Shown here in pieces: positions 1-6,377 of a stretch of 30,840 nt of DNA; positions within the stretch are counted from its first letter, which is position 1, and the number at the start of each line of letters is the position of its first letter. The notes under the pieces are model-generated. The model was given only the letters and a program-made list of their open reading frames with translations, was not told the origin of the DNA and made no database searches. The DNA is from Phycisphaerae bacterium SM23_33 (GTDB taxonomy: Bacteria; Planctomycetota; Phycisphaerae; SM23-33). The DNA lies in NCBI GenBank assembly GCA_001303665.1, contig LJUF01000012.1, positions 1,116-31,955 of the forward strand. The letters are read 5' to 3'. The position numbers were made by a program, and so were the translations under genes.

Positions 1-361
1 GCACCAGGTGGTAGAATTCGCGCAGCGAGCACAGCCCTTCGACCAGGGCGATGTCGCCGTGGCAGGCCCCGGCCGCGGTCAGGGTCTTGGCGAAGTCAAC
101 GGCGGTGTCGGGTGTGCTCGGGCTGGTGCCCATCTTGTAGTAGGTCTGCTTGTCCGAGCCGCTCATCCGCGACGCGCCCAGCCCCAGGCCCCGCGTGACG
201 ACCACCACCCGCTTGGCGGGGTCTTGGATGCCCCTGTTGGCCCAGAACTCCACCAGGTGCACGGCCGCGTTCATCCCGGCCGCCCCGGCGCCGACGATGA
301 CGGTGTTGAACGAGGTGACCGGAACTGCGCATCCGTTCACCGTCAGTGCACTCTCTGCCAT
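1..361 (-). CDS. FAD-dependent oxidoreductase, N-terminal part (cut by window edge)
   Basis: The first 120 codons of a flavoprotein are visible; the rest lies beyond position 1. The ATG at 361-359 opens a frame with a Rossmann dinucleotide-binding motif near residues 18-30 (TVIVGAGAAGMNAA), the GxGxxG fingerprint for the ADP part of FAD. The following text (LGLGASRMSGSDKQTYYKMG) resembles the FAD-contacting segment of the fumarate reductase/succinate dehydrogenase flavoprotein superfamily. There is no signal peptide, so a cytoplasmic enzyme is likely. It begins 32 nt after the HAD gene stop and should be the third gene of an operon with the SDR and HAD genes. The substrate cannot be told from this fragment. 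The class is fairly sure, the reaction unknown. Confidence 0.75.
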   Translation of the reverse strand, partial: MAESALTVNGCAVPVTSFNTVIVGAGAAGMNAAVHLVEFWANRGIQDPAKRVVVVTRGLGLGASRMSGSDKQTYYKMGTSPSTPDTAVDFAKTLTAAGACHGDIALVEGLCSLREFYHLV

Positions 362-393
362 GTTCTCTGTGTCCCATGGTGCGGCCGTCGCCG

Positions 394-1068
394 CTACCGC
401 GTCAGCCTGCCCAATAGCTGCCGCAGATCAACGCATTCGAAACAGGGCGCAGGCGTCCCGGGGGGCAATTTCCTGCGCTTTCTGTTGATCCAGGCGGCGT
501 CGATGCCCACATTCTGCGCCCCCGCCACGTCGATGCGAAGGGAATCTCCCACGTGCAGGACTTCGTCCGGCTGGCATCCGGCGGCCGTCAGGGCGCGGGC
601 GAACACCTGCTGTCGCGGCTTATAGGCGCGACACATCTCGCTGGTGACGACGTAATCGAAGGCCCAGCCTGCATTCGACATCGCCCGTTCCAGATCTTCC
701 GTATCGATGTTCGACACGACACACGTGGGCGCGTCGATGTGCCGAAGGAACCAGCCGGCGTCCTCGAAGACCTGCGGTGCCCGCCAGTACTGCCAAAGCT
801 CTGCGGACAGCTCGGCCGGGTCCAGGTCCACCCGGTACAGCTCGAGCAGGGCGGCGAGGCTTTCCTCTTCGATCTGCCTCTGCGGCTTGAAGTTCTCCCC
901 GTGGGCCATGTCGCACAGGTGGTGGAATCTCCAGTTCCGAAGGACGTCTTCGGGGCTGCAGTCCACGGGCGACACGTCCGCGATCCGCCGCACGATGCGG
1001 TCGATGATCGCATCGTCCTCTGCCGCGAGCGTTCCGTAGTAATCCAGGAATATGGCCTTGTATCGCAT
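394..1068 (-). CDS. HAD-superfamily hydrolase (haloacid dehalogenase-type)
   Basis: A 224-residue protein with all four HAD motifs. Motif I is FLDYYGTL with nucleophile D9; motif II is VVSN around S119; motif III is K150 (YKP); motif IV is HVGDSLRIDVAGA with D175 and D180. The residue two after the nucleophile is Tyr, not the Asp that most HAD phosphatases use as acid/base. D-x-Y-G-T is usual in the L-2-haloacid dehalogenase branch and in some related hydrolases. A helical cap lies at about residues 15-105 (C1 type). It sits 33 nt downstream of the SDR gene and 32 nt upstream of the FAD oxidoreductase, so the three are probably co-transcribed. The family is secure; phosphatase versus dehalogenase activity and the substrate are not. 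Confidence 0.87.
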   Translation of the reverse strand: MRYKAIFLDYYGTLAAEDDAIIDRIVRRIADVSPVDCSPEDVLRNWRFHHLCDMAHGENFKPQRQIEEESLAALLELYRVDLDPAELSAELWQYWRAPQVFEDAGWFLRHIDAPTCVVSNIDTEDLERAMSNAGWAFDYVVTSEMCRAYKPRQQVFARALTAAGCQPDEVLHVGDSLRIDVAGAQNVGIDAAWINRKRRKLPPGTPAPCFECVDLRQLLGRLTR

Positions 1069-1101
1069 GCCGATGCCGGCCGGCGGATCCGGGCCGCGGG
1101 A

Positions 1102-1869
1102 TCAGAGCACCCGCAGGTGAAACCCGCCGTCCACGTTGATGACCTCGCCGGTGGAGAATTTCAGCTCGCCGCGGGCGCAGGCGGCCACGGCGGCGGCCAC
1201 GTCGGCCGGCCGGCCCCAGCGCTTGATGGGCGTGAGGCCCTCGGCGATGAGCTTGTCGTACTTTTTCCTGACGGGTGCGGTCATGTCCGTCGCAATGATG
1301 CCCGGGCGGATTTCGTACACGCCGATGCCGTGCTCGGCCAGCCGGGCCGCCCAGAGCCGGGTGGCCATGGCCACGCCGGCCTTGGAAAGGCAGTACTCGC
1401 CGCGCGAAGGGCTGGCCGTGTAGGCGCTCATGGACGAGATGTTCACAATGCACATCCAGTCGTCCGGCCGCTGCCGGCGCTGGCGGAGCATTCGGTTCGC
1501 CACCGCCTGGGTCAGGAAGTAGGGCCCCTTCAGGTTCACGCTCATCACGCGGTCGTAGCTTTCCTCGCTTGCTTCCAGGATGTCGGTGCGGATCTTGGGG
1601 GCCACGCCGGCGTTATTGACCAGCACGTCGAGGCGGCCGAAGGCCGATTCGATCTGCTCCAGGGCGGCGGCCCGGTCGGCGGGGGCGGCCACGTCGCCCT
1701 TGAGACAGAGCGCCTGCCGGCCGGCGTTGCGGACGGCTGCGGCTGTATCGGTGCACTCCAACACGTCAAACAGAGCCAGGTCGAACTGCGATTCAGCAAG
1801 CTTGGCCGCGACGGCGGCGCCGATGCCGCGGGCGGCCCCCGTCACCAAGGCCACTGAAGCCTCGTCCAT
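1102..1869 (-). CDS. Short-chain dehydrogenase/reductase (FabG-like SDR)
   Basis: A 255-residue classical SDR, the normal family length. It has the cofactor motif TGAARGIG (residues 10-17), NNAG (85-88) and the catalytic Ser-Tyr-Lys set in NISSMSAY...EYCLSK (S146, Y159, K163). The end (GEVINVDGGF) is typical of 3-oxoacyl-ACP reductase-like and sugar/polyol dehydrogenase SDRs. The frame is open upstream to 1953, but ATG 1869 is chosen because a GAGGG ribosome site precedes it by 8 nt and the Rossmann strand follows at once. It is the first gene of the SDR-HAD-FAD oxidoreductase operon and has a good promoter about 60 nt upstream. It probably reduces or oxidises a small alcohol/ketone with NAD(P)(H). 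Substrate unknown. Confidence 0.88.
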   Translation of the reverse strand: MDEASVALVTGAARGIGAAVAAKLAESQFDLALFDVLECTDTAAAVRNAGRQALCLKGDVAAPADRAAALEQIESAFGRLDVLVNNAGVAPKIRTDILEASEESYDRVMSVNLKGPYFLTQAVANRMLRQRRQRPDDWMCIVNISSMSAYTASPSRGEYCLSKAGVAMATRLWAARLAEHGIGVYEIRPGIIATDMTAPVRKKYDKLIAEGLTPIKRWGRPADVAAAVAACARGELKFSTGEVINVDGGFHLRVL

Positions 1870-1924
1870 GTCGCTGCCCTCAGCTTGGATCCGCGCCCAG
1901 CTTCGTTGCGGGACACGAACAGCA

Positions 1925-1953
1925 AGGGTATCCCACGGCCGCAGCCTTGTCAA
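1925..1953 (-). promoter_or_regulatory. Sigma-70-type promoter of the SDR operon
   Basis: On the minus strand, TTGACA (1953-1948) is followed after exactly 17 nt by TACCCT (1930-1925). The -35 is perfect and the -10 matches at three of six positions. The predicted start is near 1918, a leader of about 50 nt before the SDR ATG. The remainder of the gene-free stretch 1870-2227 holds no convincing ORF; its only other notable item is a short inverted repeat at 2063-2085. Confidence 0.45.
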
Positions 1954-2062
1954 AACCCGCGAGCCGGCCTGGCCTGTCTTTCCTGTGATGAACTGATCCT
2001 TTTTTCGGTCACGGCTGGCGGCGTGGGAAGCCGCTCGACACTTGGCGGTGTCCTCGAGCCGA

Positions 2063-2085
2063 CATGGCGGCGGGCGCTCGCCATG
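2063..2085. repeat. 7-bp inverted repeat between divergent SDR and response-regulator genes
   Basis: CATGGCG (2063-2069) and CGCCATG (2079-2085) are perfect inverted arms with a 9-nt spacer. The element lies about 140 nt upstream of the response regulator and 130 nt upstream of the SDR promoter. It could be a dimeric protein-binding site, but a repeat of this size can occur by chance in GC-rich DNA. Confidence 0.25.
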
Positions 2086-2227
2086 ACGCGGGCGGCCTGG
2101 GGCACCTCAAAGTTTGGAAGCTTTCGAACTATTCTCGTTTCGCCTGTGGCCGGGCCGGGATTCTGCCGATTAGAATTACCTGGAGCGGCTCGTGGCGTGA
2201 GAAGAGGCCTCCGAGCAGGGCTTGAAG

Positions 2228-2809
2228 ATGGGGCAAAAAAAGAACTTATCGACCTTTGACGTGGCCGAGATGCTCGAGGTCGATCCCGGTTCGGTCGCCA
2301 ACTGGATCGACGGCGGGCTGCTCCGAGCCCACCGCACGCCCGGGGGGCACAGGCGCGTCGCTGTGGACGACTTGGTGGCGTTCCTCCGAGAGCACGACAT
2401 GCCCTGCCCGGCTCAACTTCAGCCGGGGCCGATTCGCGTGGTCATCGTGGACGACGAGCCCGCCATGACACAGATGATCGCCAAGGCCATCAAGACGGAA
2501 CATCCGGAGTACGAGACAGCCCAGGCCCACGACGGCTTTCGGGCCGGGGCCATCGTGGCGACACTCAAGCCGGACGTCGTCATCCTGGACCTCCGCATGC
2601 CCGGGATGGACGGCTTCGAGGTCTGCCGCATGATCAAGTCGCAGCCGGCTACCCGCCACGCCACCGTCATTGCCATCACGGCATATCCCGCTGAAGAAAG
2701 TACGCGCCGCATATTGGACTGCGGCGCGAAGATATGTCTGTCCAAGCCGTTGAGTCTGGCCGACCTGGTTGCCCAAGTTCAGGTGGGGGCGAGAGAAGCC
2801 CGGGGTTGA
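2228..2809 (+). CDS. Response regulator: MerR/excisionase-type HTH followed by receiver domain
   Basis: A 193-residue two-domain regulator in reversed order. Residues 8-57 form a MerR/excisionase-like winged helix (STFDVAEMLEVD, NWIDGGLLRAHRTPGGHRR). Residues 68-185 form a CheY-like receiver with acidic pair D75/D76 (VDDEP), phospho-acceptor D121 (LDLRMPGMDGF), T151 (AITAY) and K173 (LSKP), so it looks competent for phosphorylation. ATG 2228 is used because AGGG lies 9 nt upstream; an in-frame TTG at 2222 is less likely. No histidine kinase occurs in the window, so it is an orphan. The short linker (residues 58-67) puts the receiver directly against the DNA-binding domain. Its target is unknown; a divergent neighbour or its own promoter is possible. 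The domain calls are strong. Confidence 0.88.
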   Translation: MGQKKNLSTFDVAEMLEVDPGSVANWIDGGLLRAHRTPGGHRRVAVDDLVAFLREHDMPCPAQLQPGPIRVVIVDDEPAMTQMIAKAIKTEHPEYETAQAHDGFRAGAIVATLKPDVVILDLRMPGMDGFEVCRMIKSQPATRHATVIAITAYPAEESTRRILDCGAKICLSKPLSLADLVAQVQVGAREARG

Positions 2810-2860
2810 GCCGCAGCGGCCGTCAGGAAGCAGGCGGAAGCCCCGGCCGCGGCTGGCCTC

Positions 2861-3856
2861 TCAGGCGTGTTCCAGCGCCCATTCCACGGCCCAGCGAATG
2901 CCCTCGTCGTACCCGACCGCCGGTTCGTATCCCAGCTCCCGGCGGATCTTCTCCGTGCTGAACAGGCAGCGCCTGCCCATGAGCCACACCGAGTACCGCG
3001 TCACCAGCGGCGGCGACTTTTTTCGCACCATGTGGCCGAAGATCTCCATGAGGAAGGCCGCGCCGTAGGCCACCTTGTAGGGGACCTCCCGGCGGACCGG
3101 CTCGGCGCCGACGAGGTTGGCGATTTTTTCGAAATACTCGGCCTGGGTGATGACGCCGTCATTGCAGAGGTTGTACGCCTGGCCGGCGGCCTTGGGGGAC
3201 CCGGCCGCCAATATGCAGCCGTCGGCCTCGTTGCCGGCGTAGGTGAGGTTCAGGCGGTTGCTTCCGTCGCCGATGCGCTTGACCTTGCCGGCCTTGATGG
3301 CGCGGATCAGCCGCGGCATGGAGGCCCGATCCCGCTCCCCGTACAGCCAGCTGGGGCGGATGACGGTCACGGGGACGCGGCCGGTGCAGTGGGCGGCCCA
3401 GATGATCTCTTCGGCGGCGACCTTGGCGCGGCTGTAATAGCTCCACTTGTGGAGGTTCTGGCCGAGGGGGGCGGATTCGTCCAGGACCAGGCCCTCGCCG
3501 TCCGGGTGGCCGTAGGCGCTGATGGAGGAAATGTGCAGGAACCGCTCCACGCCTTCACGGGCCGCCGCCTCGACCATGTTTCGCGTGCCCTCAACCGTGA
3601 CGCTGACGAACTCCTGCCACGGGCCCCAGTCGCCGACGCGGGCGGCCGCGTGATATACGGTCTTGACGCCCTTCATGGCGCGGGCGACGGACTGGGCATC
3701 CGTGACATCGCCGGTGACCTTTTCCACGCCGAGGGCGTCCAGGAAGCTCGTGTCGGAGCTTGGCCGGACCAGTCCGCGGACGTCCCGGCCGTCGGCGCGA
3801 AGCTTGGCGGCGATGTGGCTGCCCAACAGCCCGGTCGCTCCCGTCACCAGATTCAT
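2861..3856 (-). CDS. NAD(P)-dependent epimerase/dehydratase (extended SDR)
   Basis: A 331-residue extended SDR. The N-terminal GATGLLG (residues 6-12) is the NAD(P)-binding GxxGxxG. The active site is YYSRAK with Y141 and K145, preceded by S111/S113 in HISSISAYG. The C-terminal half (about 190-331) is the substrate domain. The HAAARVGDWGP segment and overall form resemble the 3-beta-hydroxysteroid dehydrogenase/HpnA-like and dihydroflavonol-reductase-like branch more than nucleotide-sugar epimerases such as GalE. The ATG at 3856 has AAGGGA 5 nt upstream and a promoter at 3881-3910. It converges with the response regulator and stands alone. Family certain, substrate unassigned; sugar-nucleotide, sterol-like or polyketide-like substrates are all possible. 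Confidence 0.86.
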   Translation of the reverse strand: MNLVTGATGLLGSHIAAKLRADGRDVRGLVRPSSDTSFLDALGVEKVTGDVTDAQSVARAMKGVKTVYHAAARVGDWGPWQEFVSVTVEGTRNMVEAAAREGVERFLHISSISAYGHPDGEGLVLDESAPLGQNLHKWSYYSRAKVAAEEIIWAAHCTGRVPVTVIRPSWLYGERDRASMPRLIRAIKAGKVKRIGDGSNRLNLTYAGNEADGCILAAGSPKAAGQAYNLCNDGVITQAEYFEKIANLVGAEPVRREVPYKVAYGAAFLMEIFGHMVRKKSPPLVTRYSVWLMGRRCLFSTEKIRRELGYEPAVGYDEGIRWAVEWALEHA

Positions 3857-3880
3857 CGCATCCCTTTCGATGGCTCGGCG

Positions 3881-3910
3881 AATCTAGGCCAGCCGAGGGG
3901 GGTTTGTCAA
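3881..3910 (-). promoter_or_regulatory. Sigma-70-type promoter of the epimerase gene
   Basis: On the minus strand TTGACA (3910-3905) and TAGATT (3886-3881) are separated by 18 nt. The -35 is perfect and the -10 matches at four of six positions. Transcription would start near 3874, only about 20 nt before the ATG. It is back to back with the plus-strand promoter at 3960-3987; together they explain the first part of the 322-bp gap 3857-4178. Confidence 0.5.
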
Positions 3911-3944
3911 GGTAGCCGGCGAAGCCGGCCGGGCGAAGGGTGGA

Positions 3945-3987
3945 AATTTCTCTTTTTTTTTGATTCCTCCGCGGTCGTCCGTATACT
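3945..3987 (+). promoter_or_regulatory. Promoter with A/T-rich upstream element for the DUF1571 gene
   Basis: TTGATT (3960-3965) and TATACT (3982-3987) are separated by 16 nt. A run of A then T residues (3945-3959, ending in nine T) lies directly before the -35 and is placed like an UP element. The start would be near 3995, giving a leader of about 184 nt. That leader holds an 11-bp palindrome (GGCCATTGGCC, 3993-4003) and a ribosome site before 4179; I see no ORF of note in it. Confidence 0.5.
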
Positions 3988-4178
3988 CTTGAAGGCCATT
4001 GGCCAAAGAAGGTTGCGCTGAGGGAAGGGCGCAGGGTGAAGGCGGCGTTCCAGATGTTGCTGCCGGGCAAATGATTATGGATGCTTAAGTCGTTTTGCCG
4101 CTATGGCCGATGGTTAGTAATGTATCCGAGCGGTCGGAGCCTGGGAGGAGAGTCCGGCCTCGGAAAGAGGTTCTGTTT

Positions 4179-5033
4179 ATGGCGTTAAGGCGAATCCTGC
4201 AGGCCAGTAACAACCGGGCGCGGCTGGCTGTTGGGTTGTTGCTGGCGGCTTTGTTCTGTATCCAATGCACTCGCTCTGAAGCCTTCCGCACCAACCCCCT
4301 GATTACGGACGTTTCAGGCCGGAGTGCCGGCGGGGCATCGGCGAAGGAGCTGGAGCGGCTGGCCAGGGAAGACCACATTGCTCTGCTGAAGCTGGCCCTC
4401 CAGGCCTACCGTGAGAGGTACGACGACTACACCTGCACGTTTATCAAGCAGGAGCGGCTGAACGGGCAGCTCAGGCCCGAGCAGTGGATCGAAGTGAAAT
4501 ACGCGGAAAAGCCCTTCTCGGTGGCCATGCGGTGGACGCAGAACCCGCCCATCGGGGACCGGGCGGTGTACGTGGAGGGCAAGTACAACGGGCAGATGGT
4601 GGTCAGGCCCAGAGGCTTGCTGCACAAGCTCATCGGCAGCCAGATGCGGGCCCCCGACGGGCCCGAGGCCATGGCCAATACGCTCCGCCCGATCACCAGC
4701 TTTGGCTTCCGGCGAATGATGGAGAGCCTGCTGGAGGTGTACGAGAAGGCCCGGCAGCGCGGCGAAGGGAGCTGCCGGTTTCTGGGCTGCCGGGAGGTGG
4801 CCGGCCGGCGGGCGTTGGCGCTGGAACGGTTGCTGCCGCCGCGAAGCGACTACCCCGCCAAGACCACGGTCTGGTACCTGGATACGGAGCGCCTCGTGCC
4901 GCTGGCGCTGGAGGGTTACGACTGGGACGACCAGCTGATCTGCTGTTACCTTTTCAAGGACGTAGCGTTCAACGTCGGCCTTGCCGCCGAGGACTTCACC
5001 CCCGAAGCCAACGACATGAAGTTGAACAAGTAG
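4179..5033 (+). CDS. DUF1571-domain protein, probably exported
   Basis: A 284-residue protein. An N-terminal basic stretch and hydrophobic core (LAVGLLLAALFCIQC, about residues 17-31) look like a signal sequence; the Cys at its end does not fit a standard lipobox well. The mature part has YDDYTCTFIKQERL, then WIEVKYAEKPFSVAMRW and a C-terminal WYLDTERLVPLALEGYDWD, the pattern of DUF1571, a family concentrated in planctomycetes and related to outer-membrane lipoprotein-sorting-like (LolA-type) folds. The frame opens at 4095, but the ATG at 4179 has GAGG 9 nt upstream and begins the signal sequence. A strong terminator follows at 5051. No enzymatic role is known; a periplasmic lipid- or wall-associated role is only a guess from fold similarity. 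Confidence 0.8.
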   Translation: MALRRILQASNNRARLAVGLLLAALFCIQCTRSEAFRTNPLITDVSGRSAGGASAKELERLAREDHIALLKLALQAYRERYDDYTCTFIKQERLNGQLRPEQWIEVKYAEKPFSVAMRWTQNPPIGDRAVYVEGKYNGQMVVRPRGLLHKLIGSQMRAPDGPEAMANTLRPITSFGFRRMMESLLEVYEKARQRGEGSCRFLGCREVAGRRALALERLLPPRSDYPAKTTVWYLDTERLVPLALEGYDWDDQLICCYLFKDVAFNVGLAAEDFTPEANDMKLNK

Positions 5034-5050
5034 TCCCACCGCAGGGCGGC

Positions 5051-5083
5051 AAAAGGGCCCGCACCATCCTTGCGGGCCCTTTT
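5051..5083. terminator. Bidirectional rho-independent terminator
   Basis: A perfect 13-bp stem, AAAAGGGCCCGCA (5051-5063) with TGCGGGCCCTTTT (5071-5083), and a 7-nt loop. It has a T-tract on each strand, lies 17 nt after the DUF1571 stop and 37 nt from the stop of the convergent HNH gene, so it should serve both. Confidence 0.92.
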
Positions 5084-5120
5084 CATTTACGTTCCCGGCT
5101 CGCGGCGGTCCGCGAGCGGG

Positions 5121-5756
5121 TCAGGCTTTCAGTTCCACGTTCCAGTACGCCGCGTCGAGGAACTGTTTCCAGCTGGCGTACTTGTCGCTGGTCAGCCGCA
5201 GCGTGACGACCGGGCTGCGCTTGGGCTTGACGGGTGCGGCGATGAGTTTCAGGCCCGCATCTTCGGGCGTCCGGCCGCCCTTGCGGACGTTGCAGGCGAC
5301 GCAGCAGCAGACCAGGTTTTCCCAGGTGGTCTTGCCGCCCATGCTCCTGGGGATGACGTGGTCCAAGCTGAGTTCGGAGGTCGGGAAGCGCTTGCCGCAG
5401 AACTGGCAGCGGTTGCGGTCGCGGGCGAAGATGTTCCGGCGGTTGAACTTCACCGTCTGCTTCGGCAGCCGGTCGTAGAACAGCAGCCGGATGATCCGCG
5501 GCACCGCCAGCTCGAAGCGGACGCAGCGGATCCAATCATGTCGCTCCCGTTCGAACCGCAAGCGGAACTCGCTCACCTCTCGCCAGGAGTCGAAATCGTA
5601 GGAAAGATACTTGTTGTCCTCCTGGCTGACGACCTCCGCGATGTTGCGGTACAGCATGCTGAAGGCCCGGCGCACAGAGGTTACGCGCAGCGCCGCATAG
5701 TGCCTGTTCAGCACCAGTACATTTCCGTCCAACACACTTGCCGGATTGTAGAACAC
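5121..5756 (-). CDS. HNH endonuclease family protein
   Basis: About 211 residues, with an HNH zinc nuclease domain in the C-terminal half: RCQFCGK (first Cys pair), LSLDHVIPRSMGG with the catalytic His, TWENLV and CVACNVRKG (second Cys pair), then RTPEDAG. This widespread stand-alone HNH type has an N-terminal VLVLNRHYAALRV strand region and occurs in one or more copies in many planctomycete, cyanobacterial and actinobacterial genomes; its physiological role is not established. The frame is open to a TTG at 5777. I choose the GTG at 5756 because GGAGGT lies 9 nt upstream; other GTG/TTG starts between are possible. No restriction methylase or mobile-element gene is adjacent, so there is no support here for a restriction or homing role. 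Confidence 0.85.
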   Translation of the reverse strand: MFYNPASVLDGNVLVLNRHYAALRVTSVRRAFSMLYRNIAEVVSQEDNKYLSYDFDSWREVSEFRLRFERERHDWIRCVRFELAVPRIIRLLFYDRLPKQTVKFNRRNIFARDRNRCQFCGKRFPTSELSLDHVIPRSMGGKTTWENLVCCCVACNVRKGGRTPEDAGLKLIAAPVKPKRSPVVTLRLTSDKYASWKQFLDAAYWNVELKA

Positions 5757-5800
5757 GCCCGTCACACCTCCGCCCAAAGCAATACCTTCCGGTCACCTAC

Positions 5801-5828
5801 AATATACCGCAAGCCCTGCTGCAAGCAA
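5801..5828 (-). promoter_or_regulatory. Candidate promoter of the HNH gene
   Basis: On the minus strand TTGCTT (5828-5823), 16 nt, then TATATT (5806-5801). The -10 is good and the -35 matches only its first three bases. The predicted start near 5794 gives a leader of about 38 nt before GTG 5756, which holds the GGAGGT ribosome site. Confidence 0.35.
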
Positions 5829-5957
5829 GGGGCAATAGGGCGGAACCGATTCTGAATTCACCTGGCGAGTCTGGCCGACCACTCGGCTCCGCGGCCCCGC
5901 TTCATGCGGACCACCCCGGCCGATCGCTCAGCAAATGCACCCGTGAGGGCGAATCGC

Positions 5958-6308
5958 CTACGGTCCCGCCTCCGCCGGCCGGGCGGCGGGGGCTGTCGCG
6001 GCGGCCGGAACCAGCCGCAGCCCGCCTTCCCATTCGACGGTGAGCTTCGCGGCCGTGATCGTCCTGGCGGCGGCGTCCTTGGCGTCCCTGACCTCCACGT
6101 GCACGTCGCGGCCGCGAGCCAGCATCACGATTTGCCGGTCTGCCTCGCGCCAGGTCGCCTGGCCGTTCTCGACGCTGAGGGTGACGGCGTCTTTCTTGCA
6201 TGTGACCCGGCGGGCGACGAGCAGTTCGCCGCCGTCCGAGAGCTTCACGAGCTTCTCGTGCACCTCCAGCGCCCAGCTCCGCCACGGCCGCTTCTCGGAC
6301 GTCTCCAT
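5958..6308 (-). CDS. C-terminal continuation of the ankyrin protein after an in-frame TAG (or small separate ORF)
   Basis: A 116-residue ORF from ATG 6308, but coding-like sequence begins earlier. From 6377, directly after the TAG that ends the ankyrin gene, the same frame stays open for 139 codons and reads as protein (GLPTTGQVTITAKGGCLRME before the ATG). It is rich in beta-strand-like text (VTLSVENGQATW, DVHVEVRDAKDAAARTITAA) and ends in an Ala/Pro-rich tail. There is no signal peptide and no well-placed ribosome site before 6308 (an AGGG lies about 13 nt away). I favour a former C-terminal domain cut off by a CAG-to-TAG change or a sequencing error; a separately translated cistron is the alternative. 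The upstream paralog ends at the equivalent point without this domain. Function unknown. Confidence 0.55.
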   Translation of the reverse strand: METSEKRPWRSWALEVHEKLVKLSDGGELLVARRVTCKKDAVTLSVENGQATWREADRQIVMLARGRDVHVEVRDAKDAAARTITAAKLTVEWEGGLRLVPAAATAPAARPAEAGP

Positions 6309-6377
6309 CCGCAGGCAACCGCCCTTAGCAGTGATGGTGACCTGGCCGGTCGTAGGCAGGCCGCCTGAGTGTTCGCC

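Noticed and set aside
553..1857. A plus-strand open frame of 434 codons
   Set aside because: It is antisense to the HAD and SDR genes, whose catalytic motifs are intact.
2810..2860. GC-rich inverted arms (CGGCCG) between the response regulator and the epimerase as a terminator
   Set aside because: The pairing is imperfect and there is no T-tract on either strand.
5536..5796. An 86-codon minus-strand ORF over the 5' part of the HNH gene
   Set aside because: It is out of frame with the clear HNH protein and has no recognisable domain.
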